The notes under the pieces: model-generated
What the model was told of the DNA's origin: nothing
What the model saw: the letters and a program-made list of their open reading frames with translations, nothing else
The model's database searches: none
Position numbers and translations under genes: made by a program
DNA from: UBA1930 sp943371535
GTDB lineage: Bacteria > Bacteroidota > Bacteroidia > Chitinophagales > Chitinophagaceae
DNA length: 64,000 bases
NCBI GenBank assembly: GCA_943371535.1
Contig: CALRVE020000017.1
Coordinates: 1-64,000, forward strand
Reading direction: 5' to 3'
Shown here: one piece after another, positions 52,474-59,724 of the stretch
How the letters are laid out: each line of letters opens with the position of its first letter
Position numbering within the stretch: the stretch's first letter is position 1

Positions 52474-52863
52474 ATGGAAAAACAAAAAAACGCAGTTGGT
52501 CGCCGTAAAGAAGCAGTAACACGTGTGTTTATTAGCAAAGGCGAAGGTAAAATAACTGTAAACGATAAAGATTATAAAGCATATTTCCCATTGGTTTACT
52601 TACAAAACCAAGTAGAAGCCCCATTAAAAACTGCCGATGTTGTTGGTAAGTTTGACATTGTGGTTAATGCACAAGGTGGTGGTTTAAAGGGTCAGGCAGA
52701 AGCTATTAAATTAGGTATTGCTAGAGTATTATTAGAGGTGAATCCTGAGTTCCGTCCTGTACTAAAAGCTGCTGGTCAACTTAAAAGAGATCCACGTAGT
52801 GTTGAACGTAAGAAATTTGGTCATAAAAAAGCAAGAAGAAGCTACCAGTTCAGCAAGAGATAA
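52474..52863 (+). CDS. rpsI: 30S ribosomal protein S9 (uS9)
   Basis: uS9 contacts the P-site tRNA anticodon through its C-terminal tail. The 129-residue protein has AVGRRKEAVTRVFISKGEGKITVNDKDYKAYF, GGGLKGQAEAIKLGIARVL and the terminal DPRSVERKKFGHKKARRSYQFSKR with the tRNA-contacting Lys-Arg end. It lies 68 bases after rplM in the same operon. Confidence 0.98.
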   Translation: MEKQKNAVGRRKEAVTRVFISKGEGKITVNDKDYKAYFPLVYLQNQVEAPLKTADVVGKFDIVVNAQGGGLKGQAEAIKLGIARVLLEVNPEFRPVLKAAGQLKRDPRSVERKKFGHKKARRSYQFSKR

Positions 52864-52865
52864 TG

Positions 52866-52953
52866 CGTTTCTCGTTTCTGGTTTCTCGTTGGCTGCTTAA
52901 ATTTTCAGCCTCTTAACGAGAAACAAATAACGAGCAACGAGAGACAAGAAACG
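52866..52953 (+). repeat. Long nested dyad in the rpsI-rpsB spacer
   Basis: CGTTTCT near 52866 pairs with AGAAACG at 52947-52953, GTTTCTCGTT (52881-52890) with AACGAGAAAC (52915-52924), and GGCTG with CAGCC inside. The words CTCGTT, TTTCTCGT and AACGAGAAAC repeat with small changes, so this is a repeat cluster rather than a plain terminator. Confidence 0.75.
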
Positions 52954-52983
52954 ATTTTCTAAAAATTTTAATCATAATCACAA

Positions 52984-53874
52984 ATGGAAAATAATACTTC
53001 ACTTCAGCAACAACTTTTAGAAGCTGGTGTACACTTTGGTCACTTAAAAAAGAAGTGGAACCCTAAAATGTTGCCTTACATCTTTGCAGAAAAGAAAGGT
53101 ATTCACATTATAGATCTCAATAAAACGGTAGATCATTTACAAGAAACTGCTGCTGCAATGAAACAAATTGCAAAAAGTGGTAAAAAAATCATGTTCGTTG
53201 CTACAAAGAAACAAGCTAAAGAAATTGTTTCTGAGTGTGCAAAACGTGTAAACATGCCTTTTGCAACTGAGCGTTGGTTAGGTGGTATGTTAACCAACTT
53301 CAACACAGTACGTAAAAGCGTAAAGAAAATGCAAAGCATTGAAAAAATGTTGAACGATGGTAGTGCCGAAAGCTTAACCAAAAAAGAGCGTTTAACGTTA
53401 ACTCGTGATAAAGATAAAATGGATAAAGTATTAGGTGGTATTGCACAATTGGGTCGTTTACCAGCTGCTTTATTTTTAGTAGATATTGGTGTTGAACATA
53501 TTGCATTGGCCGAAGCAAAACGTTTAGGTATTACAACTTTTGGTATGGTAGATACCAATTGCGATCCTAATAAAGTAGATTTTGCAATTCCAGCAAACGA
53601 TGATGCTACAAAATCAATCGCTATTATTACCAACTACTTAACTGCTGCTATTGCCGAAGGTTTGGCAGAGCGTTTAGCAAGTAAAGATGAAGATGATTCT
53701 CAAGACGATAACAACAACGAAAACGAAGCAAAAGCCCGCCGTTTAGAGCAAGAAGCTCAAGCCGAAGGTGGTCGTGGTCGTCGTGGTGGTCGTGGTACAA
53801 CAGATGCAGCTGCTCCAGGTGCTGGTGCTCCTAAGCGTCGTGTTCCAGGTCCTCGTCGTCCAGCAGGAAAATAA
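52984..53874 (+). CDS. rpsB: 30S ribosomal protein S2 (uS2) with long low-complexity tail
   Basis: uS2 is a late-assembly protein of the small subunit. The core (about 1-232) shows LLEAGVHFGHLKKKWNPKMLPYIF, ERWLGGMLTNFNTV and GMVDTNCDPNKVDFAIPANDDATKSIAIITNYL. The last 64 residues are an added tail, first acidic (EDEDDSQDDNNNE), then Arg/Gly/Pro-rich with GRGRRGGRG. E. coli S2 has only 241 residues. It is co-transcribed with rplM and rpsI; a hairpin follows at 53892. Confidence 0.96.
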   Translation: MENNTSLQQQLLEAGVHFGHLKKKWNPKMLPYIFAEKKGIHIIDLNKTVDHLQETAAAMKQIAKSGKKIMFVATKKQAKEIVSECAKRVNMPFATERWLGGMLTNFNTVRKSVKKMQSIEKMLNDGSAESLTKKERLTLTRDKDKMDKVLGGIAQLGRLPAALFLVDIGVEHIALAEAKRLGITTFGMVDTNCDPNKVDFAIPANDDATKSIAIITNYLTAAIAEGLAERLASKDEDDSQDDNNNENEAKARRLEQEAQAEGGRGRRGGRGTTDAAAPGAGAPKRRVPGPRRPAGK

Positions 53875-53891
53875 TATTGTACAATATAAGT

Positions 53892-53936
53892 TGGGTCAAT
53901 TAGTCATTCAGTAATGCTGGTTGATTTATTGACCCA
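53892..53936 (+). terminator. Hairpin after rpsB (possible terminator)
   Basis: TGGGTCAAT (53892-53900) pairs perfectly with ATTGACCCA (53928-53936) around a 27-base loop, followed by TCTTTTATAA. Together with the separate -7 element before tsf it suggests a partial break between rpsB and tsf. Confidence 0.5.
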
Positions 53937-53973
53937 TCTTTTATAATATACTTCAACACCAGTTGCGTCGCAC

Positions 53974-54006
53974 TCCCGATAGTTATCGGGATGTACTACA
54001 GTACAT
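53974..54006. repeat. Two adjoining short palindromes before tsf
   Basis: TCCCGATA/TATCGGGA (53974-53991) is an 8-bp perfect palindrome with a two-base centre, and ATGTACT/AGTACAT (53991-54006) another with a two-base centre; they share base 53991. The surrounding GTTGCGTCGCAC and TACTTCATC words look like a dispersed repeat. Confidence 0.75.
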
Positions 54007-54047
54007 ACTTCATCTTTTCTTAACAAGAACTGACAAGTTGGTACAAT

Positions 54048-54055
54048 TACTTTTG
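54048..54055 (+). promoter_or_regulatory. Bacteroidota -7 element before tsf
   Basis: TACTTTTG is a perfect TAnnTTTG match 52 bases ahead of the tsf start codon, so tsf can be transcribed independently of the upstream ribosomal genes. Confidence 0.65.
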
Positions 54056-54107
54056 CGGCACAGTCTTGGTCAACAAAAACAAATAATCTTTAAAAAAGGA
54101 AAATAAA

Positions 54108-54947
54108 ATGAGTACAGTAGCAATAACAGCAGCCGACATTAATAAATTACGTCAGGCAACAGGTGCTGGTATGATGGATTGTAGAAAAGCATTAACCGAA
54201 TCTAATGGCGATTTTGAAGCTGCTATCGATTGGTTACGTAAACAAGGACAAAAAATTGCTGCTAAACGTAGCGATAGAGAAGCAAAAGAAGGTGTAGTAA
54301 TTGCACAAACAACTGCCGATAATAAAGTTGGTTATGTTGTATGTATTTCTTGCGAAACAGACTTCGTTTCTAAAAATACCGATTTCGTTGCATTTGCTCA
54401 AAGCATTGCCGATGCTGCAGTAGCCAACAACGTAAAATCCGTAGACGAATTAAACGAAGTAACTGTAAATGGTGCTAAAGTATCAGATTTAGTAAATGAT
54501 AAATTGGCTTCAATTGGCGAAAAAATTGGTATTGTAAAATTTGAAAGAGTAGAAGCTCCTTATGTTGCTTCTTATATTCATGGTGCATACCGTTTAGGTG
54601 TTTTGGTTTCTTTAAGTGCCGAAGCTGCTGAAGCTGGTAAAGATGTTGCTATGCAAATTGCAGCTTTAAGCCCTGTAGCTGTAGATGCTGATAGCGTACC
54701 TGCAGATGTGGTAGAAAGAGAAAGAAATATTGTAATTGATACCATGAAAGCCGATCCTAAAATGGAAGGTAAACCAGATGAAATGATTGCAAAAATTGCA
54801 GAAGGCAAATTAAACGCTTTCTTTAAAGAGCAAACATTATTGGCTCAACCATTTGTAAAAGATGGTGGTAAAACAGTTGCTGAATATTTAAAATCTGTAA
54901 GTGCCGATTTAAAAGTGTTAAGCTTTAAGAGAGTAGCTTTAGGTTAA
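54108..54947 (+). CDS. tsf: Elongation factor Ts
   Basis: EF-Ts recycles EF-Tu by expelling GDP. The 279-residue protein shows the N-terminal UBA-like domain (INKLRQATGAGMMDCRKALTESNGDFEAAIDWLRKQG, about 11-48), the Cys-bearing core TADNKVGYVVCISCETDFVSKNTDF and the C-terminal IAEGKLNAFFKEQTLLAQPFVKD. The length is typical. It is the last gene of the rplM-rpsI-rpsB-tsf locus and ends before a terminator. Confidence 0.97.
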   Translation: MSTVAITAADINKLRQATGAGMMDCRKALTESNGDFEAAIDWLRKQGQKIAAKRSDREAKEGVVIAQTTADNKVGYVVCISCETDFVSKNTDFVAFAQSIADAAVANNVKSVDELNEVTVNGAKVSDLVNDKLASIGEKIGIVKFERVEAPYVASYIHGAYRLGVLVSLSAEAAEAGKDVAMQIAALSPVAVDADSVPADVVERERNIVIDTMKADPKMEGKPDEMIAKIAEGKLNAFFKEQTLLAQPFVKDGGKTVAEYLKSVSADLKVLSFKRVALG

Positions 54948-54973
54948 TACAATACAACTCAATTTATATAAAG

Positions 54974-55002
54974 CCTGTACCAGCAATGTGTACAGGTTTT
55001 TT
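54974..55002 (+). terminator. Rho-independent terminator of tsf
   Basis: CCTGTAC (54974-54980) pairs with GTACAGG (54990-54996) around a nine-base loop; a run of six T residues follows. It lies 26 bases after the tsf stop. Confidence 0.9.
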
Positions 55003-55103
55003 ATTTTGTAAAAATCCTTCAAATTTTTTTAAACCCCATATAGTAGTAGCTTTACTTAATTTAATGAAATTCGAAATTTTAGGTTCAACTTTATTCAACT
55101 ATT

Positions 55104-55769
55104 ATGAAAAAATGTATACTCTTTTTTGCAGTTTGTTCTTTTCTATGCAATGTTCATTTGCATGCTCAAACTGCACCTAAATTTTGGTCAGATATTGTTG
55201 CATTTAAGAAAAAAGATTCGTTACAAACACCAATTGAACAGCCCATTTTACTCATTGGAAGTTCTTCATTTACCAAATGGAAAGATGTACAAACTTTTTT
55301 TCCAAACTTTCCTATTTTAAATAGAGGTTTTGGAGGATCTACTTTGGTAGATGTAATGCGATATACATACGATATTATTATTCCTTACAAGCCAAAACAA
55401 GTTTTAATATACTGTGGCGAAAATGATTTAGCAGCTGCTGATAGTATTACAGCCAATGAGGTAGTACTTAGATTTAAAACTTTATTTTGGATGATTAGAA
55501 CCAATCTTCCAAACACAACTATTGATTTTATTTCTATAAAGCCTAGCCCTAGTAGAGCTGGTATTCAACAAAAAGTACAAGATGCCAATCAACAAATACA
55601 ACGCTTTTTAAAAAAGCAGAAGAAAGCCCATTTTATTAATGTTTATAAAGCCATGTTAGATGCACAAGGGCAAATGAGAGAAGAACTCTATGTACAAGAT
55701 CGCTTGCACATGAAACCAGAAGGGTATGCCATTTGGAAAAAAATTATTGAGCCTTACTTAATGAAATAG
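55104..55769 (+). CDS. Secreted SGNH/GDSL-family hydrolase
   Basis: A signal peptide (about 1-22, ending CNVHLHAQ) precedes a 200-residue SGNH-type esterase. The catalytic serine block is ILLIGSSSFTKW (about 48-59), then LNRGFGGSTLVDVM with the oxyanion glycine, CGENDLA with the second oxyanion residue, and DRLHMKPEGY with the Asp-His pair near the C-terminus. Substrate is unknown; relatives deacetylate glycans or cleave lipids. It converges on three tandem repeats. Confidence 0.87.
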   Translation: MKKCILFFAVCSFLCNVHLHAQTAPKFWSDIVAFKKKDSLQTPIEQPILLIGSSSFTKWKDVQTFFPNFPILNRGFGGSTLVDVMRYTYDIIIPYKPKQVLIYCGENDLAAADSITANEVVLRFKTLFWMIRTNLPNTTIDFISIKPSPSRAGIQQKVQDANQQIQRFLKKQKKAHFINVYKAMLDAQGQMREELYVQDRLHMKPEGYAIWKKIIEPYLMK

Positions 55770-55874
55770 TATAACCCCGACGACGGCTAAAAGCCTCGTC
55801 GGCGGTTGACTGAGGAAAGAAATATTGGTTATAACCGCCGTCAATGTTGAAAACAGTTGACGGGGTAAAAATAC
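55770..55874. repeat. Structured tandem repeat, copy 1
   Basis: A unit of about 105 bases beginning TATAACCCCGACGACGGC and ending TTGACGGGGT plus a short linker. CCGACGA pairs with TCGTCGG (first hairpin) and CCGTCAA with TTGACGG (second hairpin); the ends ACCCCG and CGGGGT are also complementary. It fills the space right after the SGNH gene's stop codon. Confidence 0.9.
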
Positions 55875-55974
55875 TATAACCCCAACGATGGCTAACTGCC
55901 TCGTTGGCCGTTGATGAATAAAAAGAAATTGGTTATAACCGCCATCAAGGTTGAAAACCGTTGATGGGGTAAAC
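55875..55974. repeat. Structured tandem repeat, copy 2
   Basis: Same unit as copy 1 with paired changes: CCAACGA pairs with TCGTTGG, CCATCAA with TTGATGG, and ACCCCA with TGGGGT. Each arm change is matched in its partner, so base pairing is kept while the sequence differs. Confidence 0.9.
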
Positions 55975-56066
55975 TATAAAACCCCGACGACGGCTTAAAG
56001 CCTCGTTGGCTGGTTGATTGAGAGAGAAAAGTTGTTAAAACCGTCTGAAAACAGTTGACGGGGTTA
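55975..56066. repeat. Structured tandem repeat, copy 3
   Basis: The third unit is slightly shorter (about 92 bases): CCGACGA pairs with TCGTTGG through one G-T wobble, the middle hairpin is shortened to CCGTC/GACGG, and the ends ACCCCG/CGGGGT are kept. It ends six bases before the S41 peptidase stop codon. Confidence 0.88.
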
Positions 56067-56072
56067 CTAAAA

Positions 56073-57596
56073 TTATTGTTGTTGCTTTTTATCTATAATT
56101 ATTTTTCTCAACACCGCTAATTTAATATCATAGCCTTTTTTAATGGCATTAGATGAAGGAGGAATTTCAATATCGGGCATAATGCCTCTTCCTTTAGGGC
56201 GGTTTTTATCCATTACTAATCTGTACAAAGGCAACACTACTCTAAGTTTACTATTGGGTAAAACAATGGTAGGTAAATGCATAGCAGAATTACCGTAATA
56301 ACCACCACCCGTTTCTTCTCCAACAATAGTTACATTGTCTTGTCCTTTCAAAGCTCCAATAAACATGGTAGAAGCAGAGAAAGTAATACCACCTTGAATT
56401 AAATATACATTTCCATCGAAATGATTTTTGGTTTGTGGCTTGAAATAATGTTTTTCAAATCTTCTGTAATGAATGTTGCCATCTTTTTCTTTATGTGCAA
56501 AAAAGTTCATAGGAAACCAATAAATCCACCAATTTTTGATATGTTTTTTGTACGGAAAAGTTCTATTAATTGCAAAAACACTATCGCCATTTTTAAATGG
56601 TTTTTTTGCTAAGTACTTGGTGAGTTTGGTTGATAATCCTACACTTCCACCACCATTTTCTCTTAAATCAATTACTGCATTTTCAATATTTTGCTCCTTA
56701 ATTTTTTTGAATGATTTTCTGAAAAATCTTCTTAATCCTCCACTGCTAAATGTAGTTAAACGTATATAAGCAGTATTAATGCTGCTATCTATTTGCATGC
56801 TTCTTTTGGCAAATAACTTGGCTTGTTTTTTTTGCTTTCTAGTTGGTTTGTAAACAACAATAGTAGAATCTTTTTTTGTAGGTAAAACCTTTGCTGTAGT
56901 ATCTTTTACAGGTTTAAAATTTTTAATAACTGTTGTAGCTTTTTGAGAATTGCTATCTATGTATTCAATTGTATAAGCAGTATCTAAACCAAATACAGTT
57001 TGATACCAAGCCGAAAAATTATTACTGAGTAATTGGTTTTTGAAGTTGTTGCTGTTGCCATCGGTATTAATAACAGCAAACATTTGGTCTAATAAAACCC
57101 TATTGCTTTTACCATTGATAGCAGTAACAATAGTGCCTCTTTTTAAAATGCTATCTTTTGGATTGGCGTTGGCTAATACCACCAAACTATCGTCCCATAC
57201 TTTTAAGTATAACGGAAATTGTGGAAACCGATGTTTGGGTTGATACTTTAAATAATCGGCAGAAAACCTAACTGTTGTATGTCCACATTTAATTTGAGCA
57301 ACCACAGCAGCAACTGTATTTCTAAATTCAACTTCAGTTAATGAATCGGTAATGCTGTTAATGGCTTTATTAAAATAAGTATCTAAACTATCTTTTAAAG
57401 TATGCCAATACAAAGAAGGATGATTGGCTTCTAGTATTTTCTTCAATAAAACAACATCGGCTTTTAAGCTTTCGGCACTTTTTTTATGATTGAAAGTGTA
57501 ATTAGATTGCTTGGTACTTACACATGCTGTAAAAAACAAAAAAGGCAGTAGCCATATAAGACAACTACCTTTTATGTTCTTTATTTTATTATTCAT
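56073..57596 (-). CDS. S41-family peptidase, lipoprotein
   Basis: From ATG 57596 (MNNKIKN) the protein has 507 residues and a lipobox in FLFFTACVS (about Cys25). It resembles C-terminal-processing/tricorn-type S41 peptidases: a PDZ-like region with GTIVTAINGKS (about 155-165), then a catalytic domain with AVIDLRENGGGSVGLS and YLIQGGITFSASTMFIGAL, where the serine nucleophile lies in FSAST, and GEETGGGYYGN. The substrate is unknown. It starts 20 bases after thiL on the same strand. Confidence 0.85.
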   Translation of the reverse strand: MNNKIKNIKGSCLIWLLPFLFFTACVSTKQSNYTFNHKKSAESLKADVVLLKKILEANHPSLYWHTLKDSLDTYFNKAINSITDSLTEVEFRNTVAAVVAQIKCGHTTVRFSADYLKYQPKHRFPQFPLYLKVWDDSLVVLANANPKDSILKRGTIVTAINGKSNRVLLDQMFAVINTDGNSNNFKNQLLSNNFSAWYQTVFGLDTAYTIEYIDSNSQKATTVIKNFKPVKDTTAKVLPTKKDSTIVVYKPTRKQKKQAKLFAKRSMQIDSSINTAYIRLTTFSSGGLRRFFRKSFKKIKEQNIENAVIDLRENGGGSVGLSTKLTKYLAKKPFKNGDSVFAINRTFPYKKHIKNWWIYWFPMNFFAHKEKDGNIHYRRFEKHYFKPQTKNHFDGNVYLIQGGITFSASTMFIGALKGQDNVTIVGEETGGGYYGNSAMHLPTIVLPNSKLRVVLPLYRLVMDKNRPKGRGIMPDIEIPPSSNAIKKGYDIKLAVLRKIIIDKKQQQ

Positions 57597-57616
57597 TGAA
57601 TAGTTACAATTCAAAC

Positions 57617-58651
57617 TTATTGTTTTACAAAAGCATTCCAACCTTGTGCAGTAATATCAAATGTATTGCCACCTTTAGTAATTATTTTACAGCCTTCTTC
57701 AATTTCGGCCATATAACCAATTACTGCAATTTCTTCGTTTAAAGTAATCTTATCGTAATCTTCTTGCTTTAAAGTAAAAATAAGTTCATAGTCCTCGCCC
57801 CCGTTTAATGCACAAACAGTTGGGTCAAGACCAAATTTAAAAGCTGCTTGCCTCGATTTATCGTCTATTGGTAGTTTATCTTCATACACTCTACAACCCA
57901 AATTACTTTGTTTGCATAAATGTAATACTTCACTACTTATACCATCGCTTACATCCATCATTGACGTAGGTGTAATATCATTTGCTGCAAAAAAATCTAT
58001 AATATCTTTTCTGGCTTCTGGTTTTAATAGTCGGCCAACAATATAATCTTCGCCTTCTAAATCGGGTTGTATTTGCGGATTTTCTAAATAAATTTTCTTT
58101 TCACGTTCCATAATGGTTAAGCCTAAAAAAGCTCCACCCACATCGCCACTTACACAAATTAAATCTCCTTTTTGTGCAGTACTTCTTTTTACAAATTTAT
58201 CTGGAGCAACTTCGCCAATTGCTGTAACTGAAATAATAAATCCTTTTTGAGAAGAGGTTGTATCGCCACCCACTAAATCAACATTGTATTTTTCGCAAGC
58301 AGCATATACGCCTTCGTAAAATTCATCTAAAGCTTCAACACTAAAACGGTTGCTAAATGCAATACTCATGGTAATTTGAGTAGGGGTTGCATTCATAGCA
58401 TACACATCACTCAAGTTTACAATTACACTTTTATAACCCAAGTGTTTTAAAGGAGTGTACATTAAATCAAAATGAATGCCTTCTACCAATAAATCGGTAG
58501 TAATTACAGTTTGTTTACCAAAATGATCTATTACTGCAGCATCATCGCCAACGCCCAATAAAGTTGAAGCATTGGTAATTTCAAAATTTTTGGTTAAGTG
58601 ATCTATTAAACCAAACTCTCCCATTGATGCTATTTCTGTTCTGTTTTCCAT
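57617..58651 (-). CDS. thiL: Thiamine-monophosphate kinase
   Basis: ThiL phosphorylates thiamine monophosphate to the diphosphate cofactor. The 344-residue protein begins MENRTEIASMGEFGLIDHL and shows VGDDAAVID, TTDLLVEGIHFDL, the DVYAMNATPTQI metal/ATP block, VDLVGGDTTSS and MMDVSDGISSEVLHLC, all ThiL/PurM-superfamily signatures. It is followed by the S41 peptidase gene after 20 bases, with no obvious functional link. Confidence 0.95.
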   Translation of the reverse strand: MENRTEIASMGEFGLIDHLTKNFEITNASTLLGVGDDAAVIDHFGKQTVITTDLLVEGIHFDLMYTPLKHLGYKSVIVNLSDVYAMNATPTQITMSIAFSNRFSVEALDEFYEGVYAACEKYNVDLVGGDTTSSQKGFIISVTAIGEVAPDKFVKRSTAQKGDLICVSGDVGGAFLGLTIMEREKKIYLENPQIQPDLEGEDYIVGRLLKPEARKDIIDFFAANDITPTSMMDVSDGISSEVLHLCKQSNLGCRVYEDKLPIDDKSRQAAFKFGLDPTVCALNGGEDYELIFTLKQEDYDKITLNEEIAVIGYMAEIEEGCKIITKGGNTFDITAQGWNAFVKQ

Positions 58652-58844
58652 ATATTTTTATTTCATCCAAATTGGTTTCACACAACGCTCCAAAGGTTAC
58701 AACGAAACGAAGATTTGATGTGGCTTTAATCTTAAATCATTTGTACTTAACTCTACTAAACAGGTACTTAATACATTTTTGCCAATATTATCTTTCTACT
58801 AATACGTGGTGTACTTAGTATCCTTTGCTTCTTTGTGTGAAAAT

Positions 58845-59621
58845 TTAAATTGCTCCACCATTTACAATTCGTATTAGTTCATCATGTATTAATCCGTTGC
58901 TAGCAATTATTCCTGGTTGATAAGGGTTGTAATAAGAGCCATCTAAATCAGTTACTTTTCCTCCAGCTTCTTCTACAATAATAAATCCTGCTGCACTATC
59001 CCATGCACTTAATTTATGTTCATAAAAACCATCAAATCTGCCAGCAGCAACCCAGCATAAATCTATTGCAGCACTGCCCAATCTACGTACAGGTATTCCT
59101 TTACGAATAAACTTCTCAAACACTTGCAACGGGCCATTCGGTTCATCTAAATAAGTATAAGGAAACCCAGTTACCAAGCAACTTTTAATTACTTCTGTTT
59201 TATTAGAAACATGAATGGTTTTGTTATTTAACGTTGCACCTTGTCCTCTTTCGGCTAAATAAAATTCGTTCATAAAAGGGTTATATACTGCACCCATTAT
59301 CATTTTTCCTGCTTTTTCTAAGCCAATACTTACACAACAAATAGGTATGCCATTAGCGTAATTTACAGTTCCATCAATGGGGTCAATAATCCACTTATAT
59401 TCACTATCCTGAGCCATTTCTCCAGCTTCTTCACTCAAAATATAATGGCTAGGAAAATCTTGTTTAATGACTTCAAAAATGGCTATTTCACTTTTGTGAT
59501 CTACTTCTGTAACTAGGTTATTAATACCTTCTTTGTTTGAAATGGTAAATTGCTTGTCAAAGTATTCTTTTATAACAACGCCAGCTGCTTCTGTGGCTTT
59601 AATGAGAGTGTTTTTGAACAT
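58845..59621 (-). CDS. Inositol monophosphatase-family phosphatase (SuhB-like)
   Basis: From ATG 59621 (MFKNTLIKATEAAG) the 258-residue protein carries the Mg-dependent phosphatase motifs: EVDHKSEI, SEEAGE, WIIDPIDGTVNYANG and AWDSAAGFIIVEEAGG. It could hydrolyse inositol phosphate or another sugar phosphate, or act as a SuhB-like RNA factor. The word CTTTGTGTGAAA lies just beyond its stop codon. It diverges from the GT2 gene. Confidence 0.9.
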   Translation of the reverse strand: MFKNTLIKATEAAGVVIKEYFDKQFTISNKEGINNLVTEVDHKSEIAIFEVIKQDFPSHYILSEEAGEMAQDSEYKWIIDPIDGTVNYANGIPICCVSIGLEKAGKMIMGAVYNPFMNEFYLAERGQGATLNNKTIHVSNKTEVIKSCLVTGFPYTYLDEPNGPLQVFEKFIRKGIPVRRLGSAAIDLCWVAAGRFDGFYEHKLSAWDSAAGFIIVEEAGGKVTDLDGSYYNPYQPGIIASNGLIHDELIRIVNGGAI

Positions 59622-59724
59622 ACGCAAATATAACTGCTTAACCAACATTAAGCTGTTTTTTGGCTACATCGCAAATACAAAGTATGTTTCCACTCTAAAA
59701 ATTAAGCGGTTGCTTTTTTAGTGC

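Noticed and set aside
53133..53633. Open frame of 166 codons opposite rpsB
   Set aside because: It lies wholly inside the certain rpsB gene on the other strand; its composition is the complement of ribosomal coding sequence and it matches no family.
54986..55180. Open frame of 64 codons after tsf
   Set aside because: It overlaps the tsf terminator and the start of the SGNH gene in another frame; no conserved motif.
55770..56066. Tandem repeats considered as a CRISPR array
   Set aside because: Units are about 100 bases with no short constant repeat and unique spacers of even length, and no cas gene is near.
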